Shown here: positions 5,414 to 13,254 of the stretch, piece after piece
Numbering within the stretch: the first letter of the stretch is position 1
Layout of the letters: every line of letters begins with the position of its first letter
NCBI GenBank assembly: GCA_041879295.1
Contig: CP047154.1
Location: 1 to 38,892, forward strand
Direction of reading: 5' to 3'
Origin: Pseudomonas putida
Lineage (GTDB): Bacteria; Pseudomonadota; Gammaproteobacteria; Pseudomonadales; Pseudomonadaceae
DNA length: 38,892 bases
Made by a program: the position numbers and the translations under genes
Notes under the pieces: generated by a model
What the model saw: the letters and a program-made list of their open reading frames with translations, nothing else
What the model was told of the DNA's origin: nothing
Database searches by the model: none

Positions 5414-8368
5414 ATGCTCGATATCACGACCATTTCTCGGCAATCACTGGGCAAAGTCGTGTCGTACTACGCGGATGGTGCGGATGACTACTACGCAAAA
5501 GACGGCGGCGCCATGCAATGGCAAGGTGCCGGCGCCGAGGCATTGGGCCTGTCCGGGGAAGTAGAGCAGGCCCGATTCCGCGAGCTATTGGATGGCCGAA
5601 TTAGCGACAGCACGAAGCTCATGCGCACTGTCAAAGAGGCTGATGGCAAAGTGGTCAGCAAGGAAAGGCTTGGGTATGACCTCACCTTTTCAGCGCCCAA
5701 AGGTGTGTCGCTCCAGGCCTTGGTCCACGGTGACGCCAGCATTATCGAAGCCCACGATAAGGCGGTGGCAGCAGCCATTCGCGAGGCTGAACGGTTGTCC
5801 CAGGCCCGAATAACGGTCAACAAGAAGACCGGTACCGAGAACACCAACAACTTGGTGGTGGCCAAGTTCCGACACGAAACCTCACGCGCCCTGGACCCCG
5901 ACCTGCATACCCATGCGTTCGTGCTGAACATGACCCAGCGTAGCGACGGCGAATGGCGGGCACTGAAAAATGACGGTGTGTTCAATTCGTCCATGTTCCT
6001 GGGCAACGTCTACAAGGCGGAACTGGCCCGCGAGCTGGAAAAGGCCGGCTTCCAGTTGCGCTATGAGCGCAACGGTACATTCGACCTGGCGCATTTCTCC
6101 GACGAGCAGATCCGCGAATTCAGTTCGCGCAGCCAGCAGATCGAGGCAGCGCTAGCGGCGAAAGGCCTGGACCGCAGCACAGCGTCGTATGCTGAAAAGA
6201 ACCAGGCCGCGCTGGCCACCCGCGACAAAAAGCAGGGTGGAATCGACCGCGAAGAATTGCGCCAGGTTTGGCTTGAACGGTCGAGGGCTTTGGGTATCGA
6301 CTACCACAGCCGCGAGTGGGCCGGCGTCGGCGCCGATGCGCAGGGCGGCAGGGAGCGAAACAGCGCCGCCACTCCGCAGATCGAGAAGCCCCTGGAGTAC
6401 CGTGCCGACCAGGTGATCGAATTCGCGATCAAGAGTCTGACCGAGCGCCAGGCGGTTATCGGTCAGAAGGAGCTGATGGATACCGCGCTGCGCCACGGGT
6501 ACGGCGCCCTCACCATCGACGACGTGCGCGCCGGCATCGAGCGGCGTGCCGCATCTGGCCACCTGATCCGCGAGGAACCGCTTTACTCTTCACAAAACCC
6601 TGCCGATGGAAAGAAGGGGAAGGCCGCCGAGAAGGCCCGCGAAGAGGCGCCACAGCTCAGCCGCAAGGAATGGGTGGCAACCCTTGTCCGCGCCGGCAAA
6701 TCGCGCTCAGAGGCCGCCAGGCTCGTTGATGAGGGCATCCGCACCGGACGGCTGCGCCAGGGTGAAAACCGTTTTACCACGCACATCGCGCAGAAGCGCG
6801 AACGCGAGGTGCTGCAAATCGAGCGAATGGGGCGCGGTACGGTTGAGCCACGGATCTCTAAAGAAGCCGCCGAAGCCTTCCTTGCCGATCGGGGCTTGAA
6901 GGCGGAACAGCAGGCCTCGGTGATGCGGATCGCCCGCACACAAAACCAGTTCATCGGCGTCCAGGGCTTTGCCGGCGTCGGCAAAAGCTACATGACTGTA
7001 GCGGCCAAGGATCTGCTGGAGGCGAACGGATACCGTGTCACCAGCCTGGCGCCCTATGGTAGCCAGGTGAAGGCGCTCCAGGCCGAGGGTCTGGAGGCTC
7101 GTACTCTGCAATCGTTCCTCAAGGCCCGCGATAAGAAGATCGACAGCAACACCGTCGTGTTCATCGACGAGGCCGGCGTAATACCTGCGCGGCAGATGCA
7201 CGAAGCCATGAAAACCATCGAGGCTGCCGGCGCCCGCGTGGTCTTCCTGGGCGACGTAGCACAAACCAAAGCCATCGAGGCCGGCAAACCCTTCGAGCAG
7301 CTGATGAAAGCCGGCATGGAAACGTCCCGGCTGACCGACATTCAGCGGCAGAAGGACCCGCAATTGCTGGAGGCGGTGAAGCTGGCCGCCGAGGGTAAAG
7401 CCAAGCAATCGCTGCCACTGGTGAACGAGATACGCGAGATCAAGGAAGACGGGGCACGCTACCAGGCGATTGTCGACGCCTACGCCAAAATGACGAAGGC
7501 CGAGCGTGACCAGGCTCTAATTATCACCGGTACCAACGCCAGTCGGATCCAAATCAACGAAGGCGTGCGGGAGGCGCTGGGACTGAAAGGGCAGGGCGCG
7601 GAGTATCCATTGCTCAACCGTCTGGATACGACCCAAGCCGAGCGCCGGCACAGTAAATACTACGGCAAGGGCAGCATTGTCGTCCCCGAGGTGGACTATA
7701 AGAACGGGCTGCAACGTGGCGTACAGTACGTGGTACTCGACACCGGCCCCGGCAACAAACTCACCGTGCGCGGGCCAGAAGGCGAGACGCTGCAATTCAC
7801 TCCAGCCCGTTGTACAAAGCTTTCGGTCTACAGCGTCGAGAGAACAGAGCTTGCCGCTGGGGATCAGGTGAAAATCACCCGAAACGACGCTGAAAAGGAC
7901 TTGGCCAACGGCGACCGATTTGTGGTGAAGGAGATCCACAGCGACCGCGTGGTGCTCGAAGGAGACAAAGGCCGCCAGGTCGAGCTGGACACAGCATCGG
8001 CTATGTTCGTCGGCCTGGCCTATGCTTCGACCGTTCACAGCGCCCAGGGTCTCACCTGCGACAAGGTGCTCATCAACCTTGAAACCCAATCGCGCACCAC
8101 CGCCAAGGACGTGTACTACGTGGCTATCAGCCGCGCCCGTCATGCAGCGGAAATCTTCACCGATAACCGGCAGAAGCTGGGGGATGCGATCAGCCGCTTG
8201 AACGCCAAGGCCGGCGCCCTGGATATCAAGCAGCTCCAGCGGCATGCGCTCGAGCGCAAAGGGCACGACCAGGCTGGCAAACAGAAGGACGCCGTGCAGA
8301 AGCAACAGCAAGGCCAGCAATTGCCGGCCAAACAGCCCAAAGAAAAGGGCAGGGCATTCGGTCTGTAA
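5414..8368 (+). CDS. trwC: TrwC-type conjugative relaxase-helicase (MOB-F)
   Basis: A 984-residue protein, full length for the family (966 in R388). The relaxase domain occupies about residues 1-300: catalytic Tyr18 with Tyr26 (SYYADGADDYY) and the metal-binding histidines H154, H165 and H167 (HETSRALDPDLHTHAF). The SF1 helicase domain has Walker A GFAGVGKS (518-525) and Walker B VVFIDEAG (581-588). It nicks oriT, stays bound to the 5' end and unwinds the plasmid. The C-terminus is Gln/Lys-rich. A bidirectional terminator follows. Confidence 0.97.
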   Translation: MLDITTISRQSLGKVVSYYADGADDYYAKDGGAMQWQGAGAEALGLSGEVEQARFRELLDGRISDSTKLMRTVKEADGKVVSKERLGYDLTFSAPKGVSLQALVHGDASIIEAHDKAVAAAIREAERLSQARITVNKKTGTENTNNLVVAKFRHETSRALDPDLHTHAFVLNMTQRSDGEWRALKNDGVFNSSMFLGNVYKAELARELEKAGFQLRYERNGTFDLAHFSDEQIREFSSRSQQIEAALAAKGLDRSTASYAEKNQAALATRDKKQGGIDREELRQVWLERSRALGIDYHSREWAGVGADAQGGRERNSAATPQIEKPLEYRADQVIEFAIKSLTERQAVIGQKELMDTALRHGYGALTIDDVRAGIERRAASGHLIREEPLYSSQNPADGKKGKAAEKAREEAPQLSRKEWVATLVRAGKSRSEAARLVDEGIRTGRLRQGENRFTTHIAQKREREVLQIERMGRGTVEPRISKEAAEAFLADRGLKAEQQASVMRIARTQNQFIGVQGFAGVGKSYMTVAAKDLLEANGYRVTSLAPYGSQVKALQAEGLEARTLQSFLKARDKKIDSNTVVFIDEAGVIPARQMHEAMKTIEAAGARVVFLGDVAQTKAIEAGKPFEQLMKAGMETSRLTDIQRQKDPQLLEAVKLAAEGKAKQSLPLVNEIREIKEDGARYQAIVDAYAKMTKAERDQALIITGTNASRIQINEGVREALGLKGQGAEYPLLNRLDTTQAERRHSKYYGKGSIVVPEVDYKNGLQRGVQYVVLDTGPGNKLTVRGPEGETLQFTPARCTKLSVYSVERTELAAGDQVKITRNDAEKDLANGDRFVVKEIHSDRVVLEGDKGRQVELDTASAMFVGLAYASTVHSAQGLTCDKVLINLETQSRTTAKDVYYVAISRARHAAEIFTDNRQKLGDAISRLNAKAGALDIKQLQRHALERKGHDQAGKQKDAVQKQQQGQQLPAKQPKEKGRAFGL

Positions 8369-8370
8369 TC

Positions 8371-8397
8371 AGCAAAGGGGCTTCGGCCCCTTTTTGC
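8371..8397. terminator. Bidirectional terminator after trwC
   Basis: AGCAAA-GGGGC (to 8381), loop TTCG, GCCCC-TTTTTGCT (8386-8397). Stem with T run on the + side and A run on the - side, between the converging trwC and the HTH-repeat ORF. Confidence 0.85.
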
Positions 8398-8403
8398 TGC
8401 CCG

Positions 8404-8754
8404 CTAGACGCCTCTCGACCGGCGCATGTCTGCGATGCGCTCATGCGACACGCCTGCGAGTTTGGCCAGCACGTTATTCGGGACCAGGCCGAACAAGTGC
8501 GCGTACCGCTCCGCACGCGATACCCGGCGATAGGGAGCAATGCCCAGGTACTGCTGGCGAGCTTCCACAACCCCAATGGGTACGCCCACTTCGCGGCTGA
8601 TCTTGGCGGCAGACATGGTGCCCAGGAGCGATTCGTAACCGAGTCCGGGGCCGTGGTAGTCCTCGACAGGCGCCGGCCTGGCCAGGTCAGGGGAGGGCGC
8701 CACAGCATCCAGGCCGAACGCCTCGCGCAGCGCCTGCACGACTTCTACAGCCAC
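8404..8754 (-). pseudogene. 5'-truncated ORF with tandem HTH-like repeats
   Basis: The frame reads C-terminally from a Tn3-type inverted repeat. Sense codons run from about 8838 (YKSALGLVPDEDIAQ just inside plasmid DNA) and the first usable start is GTG 8754 (116 residues). It holds three related units: LGLVPDEDIAQASGV, MSAAKISREVGVP and FGLVPNNVLAKLAGV, each followed by a short arginine-containing helix. These resemble repeated helix-turn-helix modules. The original N-terminus is missing, apparently cut by the island at 8809. Function is unknown, probably DNA binding. It may be a remnant of the same region as the 57-residue ORF at 11987-12160. Confidence 0.6.
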
Positions 8755-8808
8755 GCCCGAGGCCTGGGCAATGTCCTCATCGGGAACCAGGCCCAGCGCG
8801 CTCTTGTA

Positions 8809-8846
8809 GGGGCGAATAGAGAAAACGGAAATTTTCGTACGCTAAG
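8809..8846 (+). repeat. 38-bp Tn3-family terminal inverted repeat (Tn21/Tn501-like)
   Basis: Starts GGGG, contains AGAAAACGGAAA in the middle and ends GTACGCTAAG, exactly 38 bases. These are hallmarks of the Tn21/Tn501 branch of Tn3-family ends. GGGG points toward trwC, so the mobile DNA lies to the right. Flanking 5 bases are TTGTA. No matching end of the same type was found on the other side. Confidence 0.8.
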
Positions 8847-8996
8847 CGCTCTGTCTGTCAGGTTGAGGTCGTAGAGGTGGACGCTGGAACGTCAGGAAAT
8901 TCAGAAAGCCATCCTACTCTGACGCGGCCTGAATGGTCGGCCTTACGCCCGGTTGGGGTATACCTCAAATTGACACTGCGTATTCCAGAGAACGTG

Positions 8997-9023
8997 ATGA
9001 CGGAAGGTTGAACCTTCCGTCAT
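8997..9023. terminator. Long perfect hairpin downstream of the OsmC gene
   Basis: ATGACGGAAGGTT (8997-9009), one base, AACCTTCCGTCAT (9011-9023): 13-bp perfect arms. No T run follows on the - strand. It may terminate or stabilise the operon transcript. The rest of 8847-9075 shows no gene. Confidence 0.5.
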
Positions 9024-9075
9024 AGCGCATCTGGTTTGGCCTCCCGTCAGCCAACCACGGGAAACACTGACTCGA

Positions 9076-9642
9076 TCATTGGAGAATGGTCAGCTTGGCC
9101 TTGAGATCAATGGCTCTCGCGAAGTTGTGGTAATTCGGCGATGTTCGCTGCACCTGCGCGTGCAATGCTTTCAGCGCCGCCGAATCCGCCGACGACTCCA
9201 TTTCGACCTCATACTCGACCTGGTCGTACCCTGGATTGATCCCAGGATCGATTCCAAGAAAACCTCTCAGATCGAGGCTTCCCTTCGTGCGGATAGTCAG
9301 CGATTGCAACTCGATGTTCATTGCCGCCGCATTTGCCGCGTAGGTTGCAGTCATGCATGCGTTCAACGCAGCCAGGATCAATTCTTGTGGATTAGCGGCC
9401 GTGTCGGTACCGAGCAATTCTGCCGGTTCGTCCGCGTCGATGACAAAGCCGCGCGCCAAGGCCGTGTCACCTAGTACGAGCGGCATGGTTCGCGCACGCG
9501 TCCGGGTGCCACCCTCCCAGGTTGTCACGACGCCGAACGTCGCGATGCCTGCGGCGGGCTTTGCTGCGACCTGATCTGCAAACTCACGCAATGCGCCGAC
9601 GTTGATCCCGTTGCCGGGAGTTCCTTTAATGTTTGTGTTCAT
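9076..9642 (-). CDS. OsmC-family protein lacking the second cysteine
   Basis: A 188-residue protein. The OsmC core is recognisable from ANPQELILAALNACMTATYAA (first redox cysteine C96 in the long helix) and the following IELQSLTIRTKGSLDL strand. OsmC/Ohr peroxidases need a second cysteine near the C-terminus, in a CP-type segment. Here the corresponding stretch reads TSPNYHNFARAI (about residues 167-178) with no cysteine. It may therefore be a thiol-binding or carrier protein rather than a classical peroxidase. The start ATG 9642 has GGGGGA 8 bases upstream. It is last in the operon with the SDR gene. Confidence 0.85.
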   Translation of the reverse strand: MNTNIKGTPGNGINVGALREFADQVAAKPAAGIATFGVVTTWEGGTRTRARTMPLVLGDTALARGFVIDADEPAELLGTDTAANPQELILAALNACMTATYAANAAAMNIELQSLTIRTKGSLDLRGFLGIDPGINPGYDQVEYEVEMESSADSAALKALHAQVQRTSPNYHNFARAIDLKAKLTILQ

Positions 9643-9656
9643 TTCTCGTTCCCCCA

Positions 9657-10433
9657 TTATGTGTTACGCCCGGCCATCACGCCGCCGTCAACGTCCCAGA
9701 TTGCGCCCGTCACCCATGCTGCCTTGTCCGACAACAGGAAGAGGATGACCTCGGCGACGTCTTGTGGCGTCCCAACCCTGCCGATTGGGTGGAAGCTGTT
9801 GAATCCCTGTAAGGCGCCATGAACCTCGGCCTTGGGTATGAATCCCTCGTAAATCGGCGTTTCGACAACCGCCGGAGAAACGGCATTGACCCTGATTTGT
9901 TTGGATGCCAGCTCCATCGCAAGGTGCTGGGTCAGCGAATGCAAACCTGCTTTTGCCATCGAATACGCGGACGACGGCGTAGCCGCAATCGCCTGCTTGC
10001 CCCACATCGAGCCGATGTTCACAATGGCGCCGGGACGCTCGCTGGCCACGAGATTGGCCACGACTTTTTGTGTGATGAAGAAGAACGCTTTATTCAACGT
10101 CAAATATTGTTCGTAATCACTTTCCGTGTGCTCAAGAAACGCCTTCGGGAAGAACACCCCAGCCGCGTTGACCAGAAGATTGATGTCCTTGTGGTGTTCA
10201 TCGATGGTATGCAGGAGTCGCTTCACATCTTCGGCTCGCGAGAGATCGGCAGTCAGGGCGGTCACGGTGCCCAACGACGACAGCGCCTTGCGGGCCTCTT
10301 CGGCCTTGTCTTCACGGTGACCGACGATGACGACGCTTCCGCCTTGCTCAAGAACCATGCGGGCAGTTTGCAGTCCCATCCCGCTAGTGCCGCCGATGAC
10401 CAACAACTTCTTGCCATTAAATTCAGTACTCAT
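9657..10433 (-). CDS. Short-chain dehydrogenase/reductase (classical SDR)
   Basis: A 258-residue protein, typical SDR length. Nucleotide-binding motif GGTSGMG (residues 14-20), NAAG (89-92), and the catalytic set S142, Y157 and K161 ([10 protein letters not shown]). C-terminal [13 protein letters not shown] is typical. It would reduce or oxidise carbonyl/alcohol substrates with NAD(P)H; the substrate cannot be told from sequence. ATG 10433 follows AAGGAGA by 5 bases. A TetR-type palindrome precedes it, suggesting repression by the neighbour. Confidence 0.92.
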   Translation of the reverse strand: MSTEFNGKKLLVIGGTSGMGLQTARMVLEQGGSVVIVGHREDKAEEARKALSSLGTVTALTADLSRAEDVKRLLHTIDEHHKDINLLVNAAGVFFPKAFLEHTESDYEQYLTLNKAFFFITQKVVANLVASERPGAIVNIGSMWGKQAIAATPSSAYSMAKAGLHSLTQHLAMELASKQIRVNAVSPAVVETPIYEGFIPKAEVHGALQGFNSFHPIGRVGTPQDVAEVILFLLSDKAAWVTGAIWDVDGGVMAGRNT

Positions 10434-10447
10434 AATAATCTCCTTAA

Positions 10448-10465
10448 CTACCAACTAAATGGTAG
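10448..10465. promoter_or_regulatory. Putative TetR-family operator between tetR-like and SDR genes
   Basis: CTACCA (10448-10453), six bases, TGGTAG (10460-10465): a perfect palindrome in the only gap of the operon, just upstream of the SDR ribosome-binding site. The size and TAC/GTA-rich arms are usual for TetR/AcrR operators. Confidence 0.55.
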
Positions 10466-10492
10466 GGTTGTGTTGCAAAAAAAGTGCCGACC

Positions 10493-11077
10493 TCAGGTCA
10501 ACACGGTGGAAAGAAAAGTGTTTCCAACTTCGGCCGGTCCGCGTGACGACCGCATGCCACGGCCCACCATCATCGAGCCTTCCAACGCGCACAAGAATGC
10601 CTCTGCGAGAGCCTCTGGGGTGGAATTCGAGGTGATCAGCGCGGCACGCTGACCATCGGCAACGACAAGAGTCAACCAGTCGAGATTGACTTTAAAGAAT
10701 CGCTCGACCTCGCTCACAACGGCGTCCGGCAGCGAGTCCGACTCGGCACCCAACATGCCGCAGACACAAAGGCGCCGGTCCTTGGCGAAGGTGCGTTCGA
10801 AAAGTGCCGCATACGCAGTTAGCCTGTCAGGCGCTTTCGCATGCTGCCCTTCGATGCTCAGCAACTCCTCACGAAACCGGTGCGTGTAGCGCTGTGCGAC
10901 CACGGCCACGAGTTCACCCTTCTTGGGAAAGTGGTGGTGGATACTTGGTTTTTTGATGCCTACCAACTGGGCCACGTCGTCGTATGAGAAGCCGTTGTAG
11001 CCGTGCTGCTGTACCAACCCTTCAGCGGCATCGACCACCCGCTCGGCGGTCGGCGAGATTTCGGAGAAATGCTTCAT
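10493..11077 (-). CDS. TetR/AcrR-family transcriptional regulator
   Basis: A 194-residue protein with an N-terminal TetR helix-turn-helix (residues 12-60: RVVDAAEGLVQQHGYNGF, then YDDVAQLVGIKKPSIHHHF). The rest is the all-helical ligand domain, with a cysteine pair around CVCGMLGAE. It resembles regulators that sense electrophiles or quinones and control SDR/OsmC genes. This is inferred from context. The ATG overlaps the stop of the upstream cupin gene (ATGA), so they are translationally coupled. Confidence 0.92.
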   Translation of the reverse strand: MKHFSEISPTAERVVDAAEGLVQQHGYNGFSYDDVAQLVGIKKPSIHHHFPKKGELVAVVAQRYTHRFREELLSIEGQHAKAPDRLTAYAALFERTFAKDRRLCVCGMLGAESDSLPDAVVSEVERFFKVNLDWLTLVVADGQRAALITSNSTPEALAEAFLCALEGSMMVGRGMRSSRGPAEVGNTFLSTVLT

Positions 11078-11637
11078 GCAAGCGCCTCATTTGATTCGGC
11101 GACTGGCAGGTGGCCTGTCTTGACCAGGATGGTGCAGCCTGTATTGCTGAAGGGACGGTGAGCACTCAAATGCGGACTGCGCATCCATGTGCCGGTAGGG
11201 TAGCTTCCGAACTCATCCTCAAAGACGCCTTCCAACACATAGATTTCTTCACCGCCGTAGTGACGATGCGAATTGAATCGTGTCCCCGGGGCCCAGCGCA
11301 CCAAAGCCGTATGTTGTGTGTCGAACTCAGAAAGTGGCATCACCGACAGACCCGGCACGAGGCCTGGAAACCAGGGGCCGTTACGGGTGTCGACCACGGT
11401 GCGTTGGCTGTCGGCTAGATCAAGATGGCGCAGCTTGACGAACAACGTGCAACCCGTCGCGGAGCTCGGTGCATGCGAAGAACCTGGTGGATTCTTGATG
11501 TAAGTCCCAGGCCCGAAGGTCCCGGATTCGTCGCTGAATTCGCCGTCCAGGACCAGAATCTCCTCGCCCAAGTCGTGCTTATGATTTTCAAAAGCGGAGC
11601 CCGGCGCGTATCGCACGATCGAGGTGGCACGCGCCAC
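11074..11637 (-). CDS. ChrR-like double-cupin protein, 5' end disturbed
   Basis: Two tandem cupin units: APGSAFENHKHDLGEEILVLDGEFSDE (about residues 11-37) and APGTRFNSHRHYGGEEIYVLEGVFEDE (about 116-142), each with the HxH...E metal pattern. This is the ChrR anti-sigma-type cupin fold. The reading frame stays open upstream of the listed GTG 11637 for about 36 residues that look like the normal N-terminus (NSDLSQRVVVEPSSLQW from 11745), and further into the miniature element, but no ATG, GTG or TTG exists there. The native start codon seems to have been lost near the element's end. The product may be shortened or not made. Confidence 0.75.
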   Translation of the reverse strand: MARATSIVRYAPGSAFENHKHDLGEEILVLDGEFSDESGTFGPGTYIKNPPGSSHAPSSATGCTLFVKLRHLDLADSQRTVVDTRNGPWFPGLVPGLSVMPLSEFDTQHTALVRWAPGTRFNSHRHYGGEEIYVLEGVFEDEFGSYPTGTWMRSPHLSAHRPFSNTGCTILVKTGHLPVAESNEALA

Positions 11638-11758
11638 TTCGTCGCCATCACGCTCCAGTAACTGGCGTTGAATCCCGGTCGCTGGCGAATCGACCCACTG
11701 TAAGCTTGAAGGCTCGACGACAACACGCTGCGAAAGATCTGAATTGAGTTTGGGGTTT

Positions 11759-12006
11759 GGGGAGCAATGGAACCGAAAACCAACATAAGCACGAATTAAA
11801 GTTCGCTTTACTCGTCATCTGTTGTGGATTAGCGAACTTTGATTGGCGAAACGAGTTTATCGCACCACTTTTCGGGTGGTCACGGCCTTTCCTAGTGCTC
11901 GCTGAAACGGTTTCATAAAACGGTGGTTTTATCGTACTCCCCAGACAGAGCGCTGGTTTGCGGGCAGGTACTGGGCTTAAGTGCGTTTACTGTTCCATTG
12001 CTCCCC
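11759..12006. mobile_element. 248-bp Tn3-derived miniature inverted-repeat element (TIME-like)
   Basis: Both ends begin GGGGAGCAATGGAAC (11759 on +, 12006 on -), followed by partly matching sequence with a shared TAAGC, giving repeats of about 35 bases of Tn3 type. Inside are an inverted pair AAAGTTCGCT/AGCGAACTTT (11798-11807, 11831-11840, 23-base spacer) and ATAAAAC-GGTG-GTTTTAT near 11922, possible recombination-site remnants. No coding capacity. Tn3-derived miniature elements (TIMEs) are known from Pseudomonas plasmids. Flanking bases GGTTT and GAACC are not a direct duplication. Confidence 0.75.
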
Positions 12007-12160
12007 GAACCCCTTCCACGCCGCTACGACCAATCAGCAGCAGCTGGTCGTAGACATCGCCTGTTTGTGGCTCGCCACAACCCATGGCGATAAGGCTTTC
12101 ACGTACCGCCTTGGTGATCTCGTTGGCGGTGGCAGTCCAGATATTGGTTGCTTCGGTCAT
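11987..12160 (-). pseudogene. ORF truncated by the miniature element (57 aa)
   Basis: ATG 12160 has AAGGAG 8 bases upstream. Plasmid-derived residues 1-51 (MTEATNIWTATANEITKAVR, then MGCGEPQTGDVYDQLLLIG) run into the inverted repeat at 12006, which contributes RGAMEQ and the stop. The gene lies directly downstream of trwD on the same strand. The remaining part of the original protein may be the HTH-repeat fragment at 8404-8808 or may be lost. No family recognised. Confidence 0.6.
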
Positions 12161-12211
12161 GCGTACTACTCCTTGGGTTTAGCCCTGCAGGGCGCTAAGC
12201 GGCTTGAGTTC

Positions 12212-13243
12212 CTACACCGCTGCCATTGCTTGTTTCTTGAACATCGGGTCGTACAGGATTTCCAGCACTTCACGTTTTTCCATGTACACGACCACATCCA
12301 ACGTGGTGTTGATGGTCTTCATGATTACGTCGTAGTCGAGCGCCCGACCGATTTCCGAGGCCTTTACCAACGTGGCGATACGCGCAGGAGTGCTGGCCGC
12401 GCTGTCAGCGTGCGTCGAGAAAATGCCCCCAGGGTGCCCCGTGTTCGCGCCGGCCAGGTAGTCCCAGGCTGCATCGTCGCGCAGCTCGGTCAGGAAGATT
12501 CGGTCCGGGGACAGGCGCATGCACAGCTTGAGGCATTCACGGGCCGACATTCGCCCGTCGCCTTCGCCGTACATCAGATAGCCCACCTCATCGAGCCGGT
12601 TATCGTCGATTTCGTGCGTATCTTCCATCAGCAGCACACGTTCAACCGTAGGCACCGCCCCCATCAGCGAGCGGGTGAGAGTGGTTTTGCCGGAGCCGGT
12701 AGGACCGGCTACGGCAATGTTCCGCTTAGTCTTGACGGCCAGCGTCAAGAAGCCTTCCACGTCCCCCTTTTCCAACAGCGCAAGCAACTCTTCCTCGAAC
12801 GGCTCAAGAGAGAACTGTTCAGACTGCTTACGGTGTCGCACCTTGGCAAAGCGGCCTTCCTGGGCAAGCTGGGCCAGGCTCTTCGATACGGGCAAATGCT
12901 TACGAATCGACATGAGCATGGTCCCCTCGACAGTCGCAGGGGGCCAGCAGAACGTCCCCCGAGATCCGTCCGGCAACTTCACGTAGCTGATAGGCGTGCG
13001 GCCGAGTCCGTTCAGGCTCAGTAGATGGTCATTCAAGGCCCACAGGTAGTCGTAGGTGATCCGTGGGTCGGCGTGCAAGACACGCCCTTTGGGCGTGTCA
13101 CATACCACCTGGCCGAACTTGTTCACCCGAATCTCGAACACTTCTGGATCGTCGAGGTACTTCCGCAGCGGGGCGAAGTTCGCCGCCGCCAGGGCCATGT
13201 CCATGTCTGCTAAAGCCAGGTCGCGCTCGGTCGCAATATCCAT
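12212..13243 (-). CDS. trwD: TrwD, VirB11-type traffic ATPase
   Basis: A 343-residue hexameric ATPase of the T4SS. Walker A GPTGSGKT (residues 180-187), Asp box LLMEDTHEI, Walker B-like RLSPDRIFLTELRD and His box (GNTGHPGG-type, here ANTGHPGGIFSTHAD). It powers pilus assembly and DNA transfer at the inner membrane. ATG 13243 follows GGGAGG by 5 bases; a GTG at 13258 overlapping trwE is less likely. Last gene of the trwH-trwD transcript. Confidence 0.96.
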   Translation of the reverse strand: MDIATERDLALADMDMALAAANFAPLRKYLDDPEVFEIRVNKFGQVVCDTPKGRVLHADPRITYDYLWALNDHLLSLNGLGRTPISYVKLPDGSRGTFCWPPATVEGTMLMSIRKHLPVSKSLAQLAQEGRFAKVRHRKQSEQFSLEPFEEELLALLEKGDVEGFLTLAVKTKRNIAVAGPTGSGKTTLTRSLMGAVPTVERVLLMEDTHEIDDNRLDEVGYLMYGEGDGRMSARECLKLCMRLSPDRIFLTELRDDAAWDYLAGANTGHPGGIFSTHADSAASTPARIATLVKASEIGRALDYDVIMKTINTTLDVVVYMEKREVLEILYDPMFKKQAMAAV

Positions 13244-13254
13244 ATGTGCCTCCC

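Larger units (their letters stand above)
8809..12006. mobile_element. Chimeric Tn3-type island without transposase
   Basis: A 3.2-kb insertion between trwC and trwD, a place where the backbone would carry few genes. The left end is a Tn21-like 38-bp repeat. The right end is a miniature Tn3-type element with its own pair of repeats (11759-12006). Cargo is a four-gene operon on the - strand. No transposase or resolvase gene is present, and outside bases (TTGTA left, GAACC right) do not form a target duplication. It was probably assembled by successive insertions and deletions. A 13-bp word, AGCGCTCTGTCTG, occurs next to both ends in opposite orientation. Confidence 0.65.

Noticed and set aside
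7517..8320. 267-codon - strand frame opposite the trwC helicase domain
   Set aside because: Shadow of trwC; no motif or signal.
8955..8985. SoxR/MerR-like half box (ACCTCAA with TTGACA) near the island's left end
   Set aside because: Only one half-site, no symmetric partner, and no gene follows on the + strand.
8809..12006. Autonomous Tn3-family transposon
   Set aside because: No transposase or transposon resolvase reading frame, and the two ends differ in type. ResP at 27178 belongs to the replication module.
11981..13024. 347-codon + strand frame opposite trwD
   Set aside because: Antisense to a clear VirB11 gene and crosses the miniature element end; not plausible as a gene.
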